DNA from: Lepeophtheirus salmonis
Lineage: Eukaryota > Arthropoda > Copepoda > Siphonostomatoida > Caligidae
Direction of reading: 5' to 3'
DNA length: 64,000 nt
Assembly: GCF_016086655.4 (NCBI RefSeq)
Contig: NC_052138.2
Location: forward strand, 32,809,403-32,873,402
Both the position numbers and the translations under genes were made by a program. The first letter of the stretch is position 1; each line of letters begins with the position of its first letter. This document shows, piece after piece, positions 36,190 to 47,770 of this stretch. The notes under the pieces were generated by a model that made no database searches, was not told the origin of the DNA, and saw only the letters and a list, made by a program, of their open reading frames with translations.

Positions 36190-36408
36190 TAGATTGTCCT
36201 CTTTATAACTTACTTTTTCTTATTTCTGCATAAAAACATAAAAAAACTACTTAAAAATAGATAATTTCGACACAAATTCCCATTTACTTCCATTTAAAAT
36301 AGGATTTTACGAAGGCAAAAATGGCCAGAGAGGCTTTGCTAAAGTCAGTTTTTCCCCTGTAGGAAAAGTATTCGTCAGGGGGATATTAAGACGAAAACTG
36401 ACAATCTA
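36190..36408. mobile_element. TIR element family E, copy 4 (219-bp deletion derivative)
   Basis: It starts TAGATTGTCCTCTTTATAAC and ends GAAAACTGACAATCTA, with TA at both ends. The 3' half (GCTAAAGTCAGTTTTTCCCC...AGGAAAAGTATTC) matches the 3' region of copies 1 and 3. It lies directly beside the preceding hAT-like element. Confidence 0.6.
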
Positions 36409-36479
36409 ATGTACATTATTAGAGTTGAAAATTTTGTGTATTTTTAGTTTGCCCGTTTTTTCTTCACCTGTTGTGAACT

Positions 36480-37060
36480 TCCTTTTCTATTATAGATTGA
36501 ATATTCGTGTTTCTCATAAATAACGGAGAATAACTTAGAATTTGTTGAAAAGTTAATTTTGTAAGTCCTTGTTAGATTCAGAGTATAATTGAGCATCGAC
36601 ATCTGAGAAAGGCTTGTCTATGTCATTGTTTATTTCCTTCTCCCTCCGTTCCCTTGTCAGAGCTAATTAAAGCAGATCCAATGAAACATCATGGCGACTA
36701 AGCTACTCTCCTCTAAACCATTATTGATATAGTCAAGATTATCAACACTATACACATAATATCCAAATGTGTGTGTATAAAATATGTTCTAGAAAGTGGG
36801 AGCTGTTTTTTCTAGTTGCAATCTGAACAGCTTTTTTTTAAAATGCTGTTATCATTATTATGTATAAAATAGTAAGTAGTGTATGCGTGCTCATGAAAGA
36901 CGGAAAGTAACAATGAAGTTTTGCTCATGAATTGTAAGTTTCTGTTTCTGTTAGACTCGGAGTATAATTGATGATCGACATATGAATGATTCCAGCTTAT
37001 ATGCCCTTACCATATAATTCAACGTTGATAGTTGGGCTGCTCTTATCACAAACATTATTT
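36480..37060 (+). repeat. Dispersed repeat family R, copies 3a/3b
   Basis: Unit 3a (36540-36725) has TTTTGTAAGTCCTTGTTAGA, GTATAATTGAGCATCGACAT, TGTTTATTTCCTTC and GCGACTAAGCTACTCTCC. Unit 3b (36775-37060) has TGTTCTAGAAAGTGGGAGCT, TCATGAAAGACGGAAAGTAA, TAATTGATGATCGACATATG and CTTACCATATAATTC. The two units are in tandem, same orientation. Confidence 0.6.
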
Positions 37061-39054
37061 AAATTGGTATTCTTAATTTTCACAAACAGCAGCGTCAGAG
37101 CCGTTTTAAGAAAAAAGGGACCCTCCACATGAGGATGGGGAGGGGGATGGACCCGTTTTTTATTCTTTAAAAAAGAAGAATACGAATTTTATTTCCTTAA
37201 TAAAGGATTCGAACTTGATTGTCTTAAAAAACCAACTTAAAGTTAAAACTAAAATTTCGGAAATAAAAAAAAAAGGACCCAGAACATTTATATTTGTTCC
37301 AAGCTCAAATAATATATATAAAAAGCTAGAAGAGCAATGCTTCAACTGAATGAAAGGAGTAAGCAACAGGAAAAAAAAAAAGATATTATATAGATAAAAG
37401 TAGATCTTTTTTTATATTAATAAATACTTTTTAAGATGTTGTGAACCTGAATTTCAGCTATTTAACGCACTACAAAAGAAGGTTACCAATTCATGCTAAA
37501 CATTACATGCTTTATTTATTTTTTTGGGCCTGAAAATAATTTTTATCTCTTAAAACATTTCATATAAGAAATATACAAAAAACAAAAAAGGTTTTTGGAT
37601 TTTTTTACAATTAATAATTACCCACTTAGCCTTTTTTCTGATGAAGACTATAATAAAATCTACTCACACTTAGAAATAAAATTGTTTCAGATGGAAAAAA
37701 AAGTTGCAATTTGACACAATTAATACAAAATGTGTTATTGTGATATGTTCTATAAATGAAAGAAAAACATTCAAGGATTAACTGACCGTATTGCTTTTCT
37801 TTTCTAAATTTAAGTTCCTTGTCTATGCTCCACTTGTTAGTGCATATAATTTACATCTCTATTGTGTACACATATATAACAAAAACAGGATACTAAAGAA
37901 TAAGATAAAAACATACATTTGATCAATTGCTCTTATTATTTGTGAGATACAATAAATATATATATCTCTATTCATATGGATTGACGAATTATGATGCATG
38001 AGATCCGTGCTTTCTAATTAACCCAAAAGAAAATAGAAAGGCTGTTGATCCTCCATCTAGCAAGGAAATGTCATTTGAATCAAATGACGGTAAGTGTTTA
38101 CTTGTATGTAAGACATGACAAAGAGTTATTATAAATATCTCTTGCTCCATACTTGAGGGGTACATAAACAAAATATGAGGGGGATATACCCTTCCTTTTT
38201 TCCTTCCTTCACCCCCACCCCCTAATGATCCCTAATAATAATGACTTGGTCCAAATAAATATCTGCATTTTACGTATGTATGTATTTACATAGAATCATT
38301 AAGACAACTATTCCTCATTGGTGACATAATTTCCTCCCTCTTGACAATCCACTGGGCGGATTCTTTCCCGCCCCTTTCAAGACTCTTAGGGCCATCTGTG
38401 GTCCTTTCATTCATAAGAAGATGATGATTATTATTATTTTTGTTATTCAACCCCTGGACAACAAACAAATACATACGTGGCTGGATAAATGGCAATAATT
38501 TTGCCATTAATAATATGATGAAAGAAAACAAACAGATGTGGATACAGCGATTTGAATGAAGAAGAAAAAGGGATTCACTCATTCATTCATTATTGGAATC
38601 ATAAGGGAGGGGAAAAGGGGGGCAAACCCCCTTTTACCCTCCCCTACATATAACTGTTTGAAGGATTGTTCTTTTGTCTTTCTTTTAATATGTATTTGTA
38701 TGGTTGTAGTATTTAAGCAAAATGAGTGTTCAATACGGTATGTAATCAAATTTTTGAAGAAATATTTATGACTTGCAATTTTTTAAAAACATTTTCTTGA
38801 CACTTTTAGAATTTCTGTGAATGGGCTTTTCATATTTAAAAAAAATGTCATTAATTACCTTTTTTTAAAAATTCTCGATAACCTTTTTAAAGATATAGGC
38901 ATACAAATATTTCAGCCAGTTTTATAAATTTATTGGTCTTTAAATGAAATTCAAACATTGTCGGTCATACTATTTGCCCGTTAATTCCAAGCTGTTTCTT
39001 CAAATATTTACAGTTTACTAATAATTTGGACTGAGATACCACCTTCCCCGTGTC
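37061..39054. other. AT-rich DNA between family R clusters, no supported gene
   Basis: ORFs at 37989-38171 (-), 38286-38582 (-) and 38556-38771 (+) show no domain. 37080-37150 (GGAGGGGGATGGACCCG) is GC-richer but not open. Confidence 0.3.
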
Positions 39055-39310
39055 CTACTCCTATGTCTAGAGGTGTTTTAAATATTTTCTAGAAGGTGAG
39101 AGCGGCTTTTCTTTTTTGGTTGGCTATCTAAATAGATTTTTATTATCAAAAGTTGCTATCATTGTTATTTAATCATTGAAAAGTATAGAGTAATAACTAG
39201 TTACAGAGTTGGATTTGCGTTTATTTCCTTCCTGTCACGGCTACATGCAGCTGATATATTACAATGTTATGAAATCTAAGCCGCACTCCTCCCAAACATT
39301 CTTCAAATTG
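39055..39310 (+). repeat. Dispersed repeat family R, copy 4
   Basis: Blocks: TTTTCTAGAAGGTGAGAGCG, GTTGCTATCATTGTTATTTA, GTTGGATTTGCGTTTATTTCC, CTACATGCAGCTGATATATT, and AAGCCGCACTCCTCCCAAAC. The central TCATGAAAGACGG to CGGAGTAAT part is deleted relative to copy 5. Confidence 0.55.
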
Positions 39311-39409
39311 TATGGCAGGATAGATTTTATACAGCACTGCTTATTAAATATAAATTAATGAATGTTTATTCCTCCTTATTTTGAAAATTCTAACGCATTA
39401 GCAAGCACT

Positions 39410-39840
39410 ATTGTTAATAGTGATCTCTTAAGTAGCAAAAGTGTATAACGAATGTCACAGAATGCGGGGACGGCTTTTACATTGAAAATCTTAAGAGATT
39501 TTTTTATTTTTTAAGCCGCTATCATTATCATTTAATTCTTAAAGAGAGAACATCTCAGTATAAAGTAATAACTAGTGATTGTGCTCATGAAAGACGGAGG
39601 GAGTAACAATGAGGCTTTGCACGGGAGTTATAAGTGTGAGTCTTTGATGGGCGGGCTCCTAGTATAATTGAAGATCGACATCGGAGTAATTCCTATCTAC
39701 ATATATGTTCTTGCTGTATTAGAAGTGGTATTTTTGTTTATTTCCTTCCTCGCATGACGGGTTACAGCTGATATAATGAATCTTCATGACAGCTAAGCTA
39801 CTTTCCTCACAAAGATACTTTTAATGTGTCAGGATTAACG
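39410..39840 (+). repeat. Dispersed repeat family R, copy 5 (most complete)
   Basis: It runs from about AAAAGTGTATAACGAATGTC through GGGGACGGCTTTTACATTG, CCGCTATCATTATCATTTAA, TGCTCATGAAAGACGGAGGG, CGGGAGTTATAAGTGTGAGT and GTATAATTGAAGATCGACAT. It then continues with TGTTTATTTCCTTCCTC, GGTTACAGCTGATATAATGA and CAGCTAAGCTACTTTCCTCA. About 430 bp. I see no ORF, TIR or pol III box, so the class is unknown. Confidence 0.6.
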
Positions 39841-40384
39841 CATTACTTTTTGGTTAATTTTATTGTTTCATAGCCGGAGAACATATTTTATGCTTTATAA
39901 CCTATGCCCCCAATAAATGAAACAAGGTATAAAAATAACTTAGTAAGATGTGTTAATATTAATAAACCTAGTTTTTCCCCTTCTCATTTATGACTCTAAT
40001 GACTTTTTAGAAAAATAATGAATTGTCGTCTTCGGCCATTCGAAAACACACCACCAACACCATCAACAACAACAAAACAACGTAGAATTGAATGTTCATT
40101 TGTATATTTTAATGATGGCCAAAGTGTTTTAAATGGAGGTACAAATATGTTGTTCTTACATATATTTTAATGAAACTACTTCTTCCTCTACGACTCTTTG
40201 CCAGATTGTACATAATTAATCATTCAACATCATTAGAGGGTTCAATAATGATTGTGATTAACCTTTCAATGGATGATGGCATCTATTTAAGTACATGTTT
40301 CCTGATAGAAAGAAGCGCTCGTGATTTTGTTTGTGAGCTGATTTATTTGCGTTATAAATTGAAAGTACAGGCTGGTCCAGAATT
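39841..40384. other. AT-rich DNA with no supported gene
   Basis: The plus-strand 72-codon ORF at 40170-40388 has no motif and runs into the adjacent transposase relic. Confidence 0.3.
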
Positions 40385-40690
40385 ATAATATCATTAACTT
40401 TAACATATTTTTGTTACACCAGACATTTTGGCCTGAATTTTAACAAGATCTGAGACCTTTTGACTTAGCTTATGATCAAAAGTGAGGCCAATGCAGTTTT
40501 CTGGATAAGCAAGGACTCCTGATTTCTTCCACAGATCTGTGTTGCAAATATTTTGGAAGAACTTGTGCATGCCAGCTAGTTAGTAGGCGTCTCTGCAAAG
40601 TTATTCAGAACAAGGAAAACCCACATTGAATGAGATGTTGGTCAATTGTAATTGGACAATATTAAACCTGTAAAAAAATTTCCAATACAA
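40385..40690 (+). mobile_element. Tc1-type transposase 3' remnant
   Basis: The frame around 40550-40640 (TCACQLVSRRLCKVIQNKENPH) has the shape of the transposase C-terminus (..RRL..VI..KG.H.. stop). It is followed by trailer text (AATTGGACAATATTAAACC, AAGATCCCGC) of the kind that follows such genes. No N-terminal part or TIR was found. Confidence 0.33.
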
Positions 40691-40889
40691 GCTGTAATAA
40701 GTACATATCAATTTTTTTATAAGATCCCGCATAATATACAGACAAACCCCATTCATTCAGTTTAATTTCATCGCAATAGAAGAACTATACTCAGAGCTAC
40801 CGGAGATTCAGTTAACAGTTATGCACCGTAGTTATGTATATAATTATCAATCAAGTACAAATCAGAATCCTCTGTAACACAACTGGGCT

Positions 40890-41360
40890 AGAATGCATTC
40901 GATCCAGGAAACCAGGAAGAAACTGGATGATTCAAAGAACACCCAGATTCGAGATTGCAGAGCTCGTCGGAGGACTCTAGGAAGGTCAGGGAGGAGGAGG
41001 TCATCCAGGAGGTGTACAGCATCATAGACTGGTCCAAAATGAGGTCCTTCGTCTCAATTGGAAAGGAACTTGAATTCCGTTACAAGAAACTTATGGCATT
41101 TGTTAACGATGACCTCAAATGCCAGTCTTACAAAATGCAAACCGGCCAGATCTTACCCCCCCCCCCCTAGCAGGCCCTATCCTATTCCGATGGATTTGCC
41201 TGGGCTACCTTAAGGCACACACTAATAGACGTCACAACACTACTAAGGAGGTATGTTGCCCGCCATCAAGAAACCCTTTGCATTCATGCCCAGGCACCTT
41301 TGCATCAATGCCTTTTCCCACTTCAGACTTCATATTGAGGACGTGACCGAGACTCGGTGC
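40890..41360 (+). mobile_element. Tc1/mariner-type transposase relic, N-terminal and C-terminal parts joined
   Basis: The frame at 40955-41170 (EEEVIQEVYSIIDWSKMRSF...VNDDLKCQSYKMQTGQILPP) corresponds to the second helix-turn-helix region of these transposases, which ends ..(V)..DL...SYK.Q..Q.L. After a (C)12 run at 41156-41167, shifted frames give YLKAHTNRRHNTT and a stretch resembling the C-terminal tail. The catalytic core is missing, so it is an internally deleted pseudogene. GC is clearly higher than in the flanks. Confidence 0.55.
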
Positions 41361-43224
41361 AATTATAAGGAGTAAGCTTCAAGACTTAGAATGACTTTGT
41401 TTTTTAATTGTAAAAAAAATATTAAAAATTACGGATCTAATATTGTTATTTTGTTGTTGTTTTTTTAAACATGAGAGAATGTACAGATATCACCTTTGAG
41501 CTCTGTACATATACATGTTGCTGAAATCGTTCACAAAACTTTTTGAAACCTATTCAATATTTCTTCATGTCTATTTTTATTGACTTTGATAGTACTTTTA
41601 TCTGGACTGCCTTGTATGTGTCCTTCACGTCTTTGTATAATTTGTAACTTTTGTATGCAAATTTTACAGATTTCAGCTCAAAAATGAGATGATAAATTTA
41701 CAGTTGACGTGTAAAGATGACAATGCAATCGTTGAATATTTCTTAAAACTACTTCCAAATATTAATGGTGTATTTTAGAGACTACTTTCATGAAAATTAC
41801 CTATAGATAAATAATCTGGGATACATTAGTTAACTATTTTAGTGTCCATAGCTCCATCACTTCTAAATATAAAACCAATAGTTAATTTTAATGAATCAAA
41901 AAGAAAAGTTACCAAGCATCAATTTAATATATAGTTGTTTATGACAATGATTGGTGTTAAAATGAAATTTCAGATTTTCCGACGATTTTAATTTGCTCAG
42001 TCAGATAATACAAATTGCCAACAGAACCGTTATTAGCGTCATGGGGAAATATATACAATATGCGGCCTCTTCTTTTCTTTTTTATTTCTAAAATTGAAAT
42101 TTAATTATCTTGTTTGCGGACATTTAGAATCTTTTTTTCTTAAATAATTTAATTTATTTAAAAAAAAAATAAAAAACATTAAAAATGCAGTGGCTTTTTT
42201 TATTTTCTCATTAACTTTTCTTAAGAAAAGATAAACATTTAATTTTTTCAAACGGCCTTTTCTATAAATGCTTTGCATTTTTCATAGAATGATGTTTTTT
42301 TCAAAAATAATAATTAATTATATGACTTAAATTAACTTTTTTTTTGATAAAAAATCAGATACTTTTTATTATTTTTCGTGTCTTTTTGTAAACAACTTTT
42401 TATCAATGTGTATAAATAATATTTTTTAATCTATAAAAAGATGGCTGCCAATCAATTTTTTTTATATTTATCCTTTTCTGAATCAGGTGTTTTTTTAATA
42501 AAAGGTATGCTGATGCTTTCAAATTAAGTTTTCTTTTTTTTTTGCAGAATAATAATTGATTTACAAATTCTTATATTATTTTTATGGTCTTTTCTTAAAA
42601 CAATAGTAAATCTTTTTCTTCTCAGTATATATCTGGTTTTTTAAAAGAAAATCAATTCCGTATTGGGCTCCAAAAGAAAAAGCGGCTTAAAGTAAATGCT
42701 TTAAAGTAAAATTAGCCTAGATATAACTAAATAAGATATTTTAGAACGAATAAATTGCAACTTCTACAATCTCCTCGTACAAAATAGCAAATTATACACA
42801 AAGTGTATAAAACAATAGAAAGGAGTAATATTGGAAAAGGGGCTGCTCTCCCTTCTAACATCTCTCCACCCATTTGATATATAAATACTAGCTACTACAA
42901 CAATAATTATCAACATCTTCTTCGTTTTGTATTTAATTTATGATTAAAATAAAATATGGAGATGATCAGTTGTGTTTCAAATCAAAGGGAGAAGAAGACA
43001 AATGCAATAAACATAATAAAAAATAAAAAATGTGACTCATCACCCAACACTCACTTCAACATTCTTTTTCTTCCTCCTTTCCACTCTTGTGTATTTCTTC
43101 AAAATGCTTTCTCTTTTTCTTCACTAGCTCCATATTTATTTTTGCCAAGGAGCTTTTGAATGAATCAACTTCATAACCCAATCAAAAGGTGCCATAAACA
43201 ATTGTTGTACAGATATATCTCTGT
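41361..43224. other. AT-rich DNA with no supported gene
   Basis: Very A/T-rich, especially 42080-42560. No coding-like ORF. Confidence 0.35.
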
Positions 43225-44511
43225 TAGACTGTCCCGTTTTCGGGTTAATATATATTTTTCCAGGAACAAATATCTATTTTACTAGAAGCAATCAGACAAC
43301 TGACATTGAAGCCTCCCTGGGCATGTTTTGAATTAATCAAGTCATTTTTATTTGGAAAATGTGATTTTTTGAGTCAAAATGGGCCATTTTTGGGCCTCTT
43401 TAATCCCGGGAGAGTAGGTGGAGTACAAGAGTCAGGACCCAAAACTTGAAATAGCATTTAATTACAATTTTATCCTATCTAATTTTAATTACAAGGTTTC
43501 ATAACGGAACCAAACGACACCTGAAAAAAGATAAACAAGTTTTGTATGCATTGCATGTTTTAAATAGTCAGAGCCACAACAAAGCTATTCGAATCGAGTA
43601 CAATCTCCTCCACCTCGGTTTTAGAGCTGAGAAGGCCCCAAAGAGCTTTGGAGCTCTTCCTCCAGATCAGCCAAGAAGAACCAAAACGTCTGGAGCAACA
43701 ATATGGATGACTTCTGGCCTACCTTTATTCAGCCCTGGCCTCAATCCTCTGGACTTTGGCGCTTGGAGTGTCTAGGAGAAGAATGTATTCCGTACCTTTC
43801 ATCCAAATTTGGATGAACTCCGAGATGTCATCATGACAGCGTGGTACGCCATAAACACGGGCTTTATCATTTTGTGATCCACTCCATCTACTTTTAAACT
43901 AAAGAATTATACTCCAGGTGTTACTTTTTGAGATGTCCCCCATTTCCGGAGAGGCTTAAAAAGTCGTAGGTTTATTGGCCAATCTGATCACGAGCGTGTC
44001 GATGCTCTTGTTACGTACAAAGGAGGATACATTTATTTATCCCTAAATATAGTATTTAACAAATTGGTTTTGAGTTGTCTTCTTTTGATTTTTTCATAAA
44101 AGTCAGGTTTTTTTGTAATTTAGTCATACCACGGCAAGTTTTGGCTCCCCCTTCTGTATGTATATTTTTTTAGTATTTGGTTTATGAAAAGGAAAATTGT
44201 AATTTCTAAAAAAAAAAAAAATTGCAAATCATTGAGCATATCTTAGATCCCTTAAATTATTAATAACAACATGATCAATATTTTTTTACTAATAAACAAA
44301 AAAAGTAATATTTATAGCAACATATTTAGGACGGTCAAAAAGAGGCTTAATTTTAACTAAAAAATCCCTTTTTTTAAAAATTGAATTGGATTATATCACG
44401 ACTTCGAGTTGAAGGCTTTAAACTTTTCCAAAGTCATTTTTTCTACTATTCTCAGGAGAAAAGTTCTTCGATCGGGGAAATCAAATATTTACCGGAAAAG
44501 TGGACAGTCTA
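43225..44511. mobile_element. TIR element family E, copy 3, interrupted by Mar-A copy 3
   Basis: It begins TAGACTGTCCCGTTTTCGGG and ends GGAAAAGTGGACAGTCTA, TA at each end. Excluding the nested mariner-like insertion (43424-44158) it is about 550 bp. The 3' region (AAAGTCATTTTTTCTA...CTCAGGAGAAAAGTT) matches copies 1 and 4. Confidence 0.68.
43424..44158 (+). mobile_element. Mar-A copy 3 with an internal 100-120 bp insertion
   Basis: Ends are TACAAGAGTCAGGACCCAAAA and the inverted ...CAAGTTTTGGCTCCCCCTTCTGTA. Inside, the N-terminal relic and the DDE relic (FSPGLNPLDFGAWSV, about 43726-43770; Asp of the third catalytic position is replaced by Gly) are joined as in the other copies. Between CGGGCTTTATCAT (about 43872) and AATCTGATCACGAGC (about 43981) there is sequence absent from copies 1 and 4. 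Confidence 0.68.
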
Positions 44512-47399
44512 ATTATATGTATATATTAATTTATGAAGGGAAAGAAAGGCACTTAAACTCCATTTGAGGCTATATATTTTTTTTACTTCTTACTCTTCAT
44601 TTTTATTTTACATGACCCATAAACATCACCGATGCATCGATGTAACTCTCTGTATCTTTTATGACTTCTTTTTGTATGTGTGTGTTTCGAATTTATTTAT
44701 TTATTCATTCCTTTTGCGTAAGGAAAGAAAAAAGGAATAGCTATTTTATGAGATCCTCAAAGTTGGAAGGAATGGAAGGAGAGTCCAACCCACCCTTACT
44801 TTGGAAATGAATGCAAATTGAGAGTCATTAAATTTGCAGATCCTTTTTTTTTTATGGGCTAATAAAGTAAATGATAAAAGAAAAAAGTATGTATTTAAGA
44901 AATTCGGTAGTTTTTATTTGTTTATTTTTCTAGGTACGTAAAATAAATATCCAAATGGTAGGAGGGTTGTGAATTAGCACAATGTATTTGGTATCTCTCA
45001 ACCTCTCCTTCAAAAAATAAATTTAATATAGACACGTAATTTAACTGACTGACGTTGATTAGTACATTTCAAAAATGGTTATTATGAGAAGAAATTGACC
45101 GAAAATCGATTAATTGGGTAGTTTAAAAAAAAAGTATTCACTCTTAAAACCGGTCACTACGAACGCTCTATCCTTTTCTATATTCCCATAGAAATTATAT
45201 TACTTTTCCCAACTGTATTTTGGACGTTGTTACTTCTTTCAAATTAAATCATAATTAAAGGTAATTCCATATAGTTATAATCACACGACAATATCATTCT
45301 TGATGTCAGCCATATTACAGGACCTTAAACAACCAAGTTTTATAACACTGAAACTTATTTTTCACTAAAATATTAGAAAAATAGCAAGCTATTTGATAAA
45401 TTGTATCCTTCTAATACCTGTCAAAAATGTATTAATAATAAGTTATTACATCGTTTTACTTTCTTTGATAGATAGTTTGTAAAGGTTTGTTTAGCTTAAT
45501 TTTTCAGTCCAGTTTGAACATCCAAATACTTTTTTCTTAATCTTTTTGAATAAAAAACAACGGGTTTGTATTCTTATAAAGCTAGATTATTTTGACAACA
45601 ATAACAATTCTGACGACAATGAAAGACGCTCAATTGAATGGTTGATATTTATTTAATAGTAAGCCGGAGTATTTTCATAATTAACAAATAAACATTCACA
45701 GTCAGAGGTACAACTTAAAATTTTATAATATCTTTAGATTCCTTCCTAAATCAAGACTGAAATTTCAAGAAAATAATAATAGGCTATAGAATATCCAATC
45801 AATTTGAAACTCACATTGAACAATAAGTGATATTTTATATTCTTCTTCACCTTCAATAATAAGTGTATAAAATCATTTTCTTTATAGGATTTAAGCTTAT
45901 TTTTGTATCATTGATGAACATTCCCCTGTTCAAGCTTCGTTCCTAAGGCTATAGAAGGGCGCCAGTTTGAGCATGTTTTACCATTTTTCTAATATATTTT
46001 TTAGTTGCAGTTAAAATCAGACCAAACGAGAACTAAGGAGTTGAAATTAATCTCATAACGCTTTATATTAATAAAGTTTGATTATATATTTGATATAATC
46101 AAACGAAAACCATTTTTGTTACATGTAGAAAATCCCAAGATTTCCACATTTTGATTAAAAAAAACATCCCTAAAGTAGCGTTAATACCCAAGATGTTGGA
46201 ATAGATCAGTTCAATGTGCATAAATGAACCAAAAATTTGAACAAAGGGTATGTGAATCGCACATTCAAAGACCATGTATGTATTTAAAGTAATTAGGGAG
46301 TGTGTAATTTTTTATGTAGTTAGAGTGAATTGGAATAAATTTGATAATTTAAGAGGTTTCAAAGTTGAACCATACGCCGTCGCTTCTTTTACAGGAACTA
46401 TTAAAACTTAATTAAAAAAAGGAGGGAAAAATACTAAAATTACCCCACAAAAAAAAAAAAAAAAAAAAAAACACTCTAAAAAAATTTAAAATTATGATGT
46501 TTCTTTTTTAAAAAGACAACCACTTTCATGGAATTCCATCGCGGATAAAGAATAGGTGAAAGGAGTTTTCAAATCCATGGGGGAATTAAATCCTGTCAAA
46601 ATCCGGACTTTCGCAGAAAAAATATAACATTTTTATTTAGAAGTTAATTATAATTCCACATTTCATTTATGTTACTTTGTTAAAAGAAATGAGATGGAAA
46701 AAACGTAAAAAAAAATACGTCATTTTCTTGAAGTTTATGGTAACGATCTTCGAGATTAGTTGACGGATTTTTTTAATTTATATTATGAGTTTTAATTTTT
46801 TTTTCTTCTTCTTTGGTTTAATTAAGAGTGAATATGAAGAAAGGAGGGGTGGGTGCGTAAGTCATGAATATTTTTTTTATTTTATATTTATTTTTTTTTA
46901 CAAGAAAAATGAAAGATTTTTCCTTATACTATGCGGATTAAAGAATACAAACAAACTTGATGCTGAGTTCGTTAAAGACATGCAAAAATAAATTATAGTA
47001 TTTTTGGGTTTTTGGTCAATAAAAAATTTTACATAAAAAAACAACTATAAGAACTTAATATCACAAAATTAAAAGATAATTTTTCAAACAACTTCCCCAT
47101 ATGAATATTAACACGATACAGAGCCCTTTAATTAATTTCTAAGCTTTGTTGCCGCACTCAGAATACACAAAAATTTGATCTTGAACGATTTTATAAAAAT
47201 AAACACTTTTTATATATAAATATGACTTTTTTAAAGAATAAAAATTTTGCTCTTCTATTTAATTTTTTTCTCAACGGTTTCAGACCGCAATCTACGCCAA
47301 AATATCCGTACAAATCAGTATAGAAAAATATTTAAACTTTTTCCAAACCAATGAGTGGAATCCCCTTGCGACAAAAATCTTCAATTATTGGTGTGGTAA
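44512..47399. other. AT-rich DNA with no supported gene
   Basis: It includes a 23-base poly(A) run at 46449-46471. The 45000-46100 stretch is unique AT-rich DNA, with a possible faint family F echo near 45240. Confidence 0.3.
46449..46471. repeat. Poly(A) run
   Basis: 23 consecutive A. Confidence 0.9.
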
Positions 47400-47770
47400 A
47401 AAGAAATCCATTATTTTTCTTTAGTAATGTATATCTCGTGTTTTATCCCAATTTTTTTTTTTTATAGTTTTTGTGATTGTTTGACTCAGTATATTTTGAG
47501 AGGGCATCAAAGATGTGTAATAGAAAAGAGACAAGCCGGTGTGGGGTGTATTTTAGTTTTTTTAGGAGGCTTTCTTGATACTCAGGGAAGCGGCTGCAAA
47601 TATATTTAACTTGACTCGGTCCCAGCAGTCCACCTGTAAAATAGGATTGGCCAAAACCAAACCGTTAGAAAATCTAATATGGCCTGTTATATTTCAATAT
47701 TATCCATTAAAATAAGCCTACATGTCAAATTTCATATGCATGGGAAAACGTCATGAATGTTGAAAAATGA
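47400..47770 (+). mobile_element. Mariner-type fragment sharing its leader with 12335-12560
   Basis: AAATCCATTATTTTTCTTTA, TATCTCGTGT and GAGAGGGCATCAAAGATGTGTAATAGAAAAGAG align with the leader and transposase start at 12335-12520. The frame breaks soon after. The following text (GGCCTGTTATATTTC, TGCATGGGAAAACGTC) may be the trailer of the same element after a large deletion. Confidence 0.38.

Noticed and set aside
38286..38582. 98-codon minus-strand ORF
   Set aside because: No motif, Asn/His run from a low-complexity ATT/ATG tract, and no splice context.
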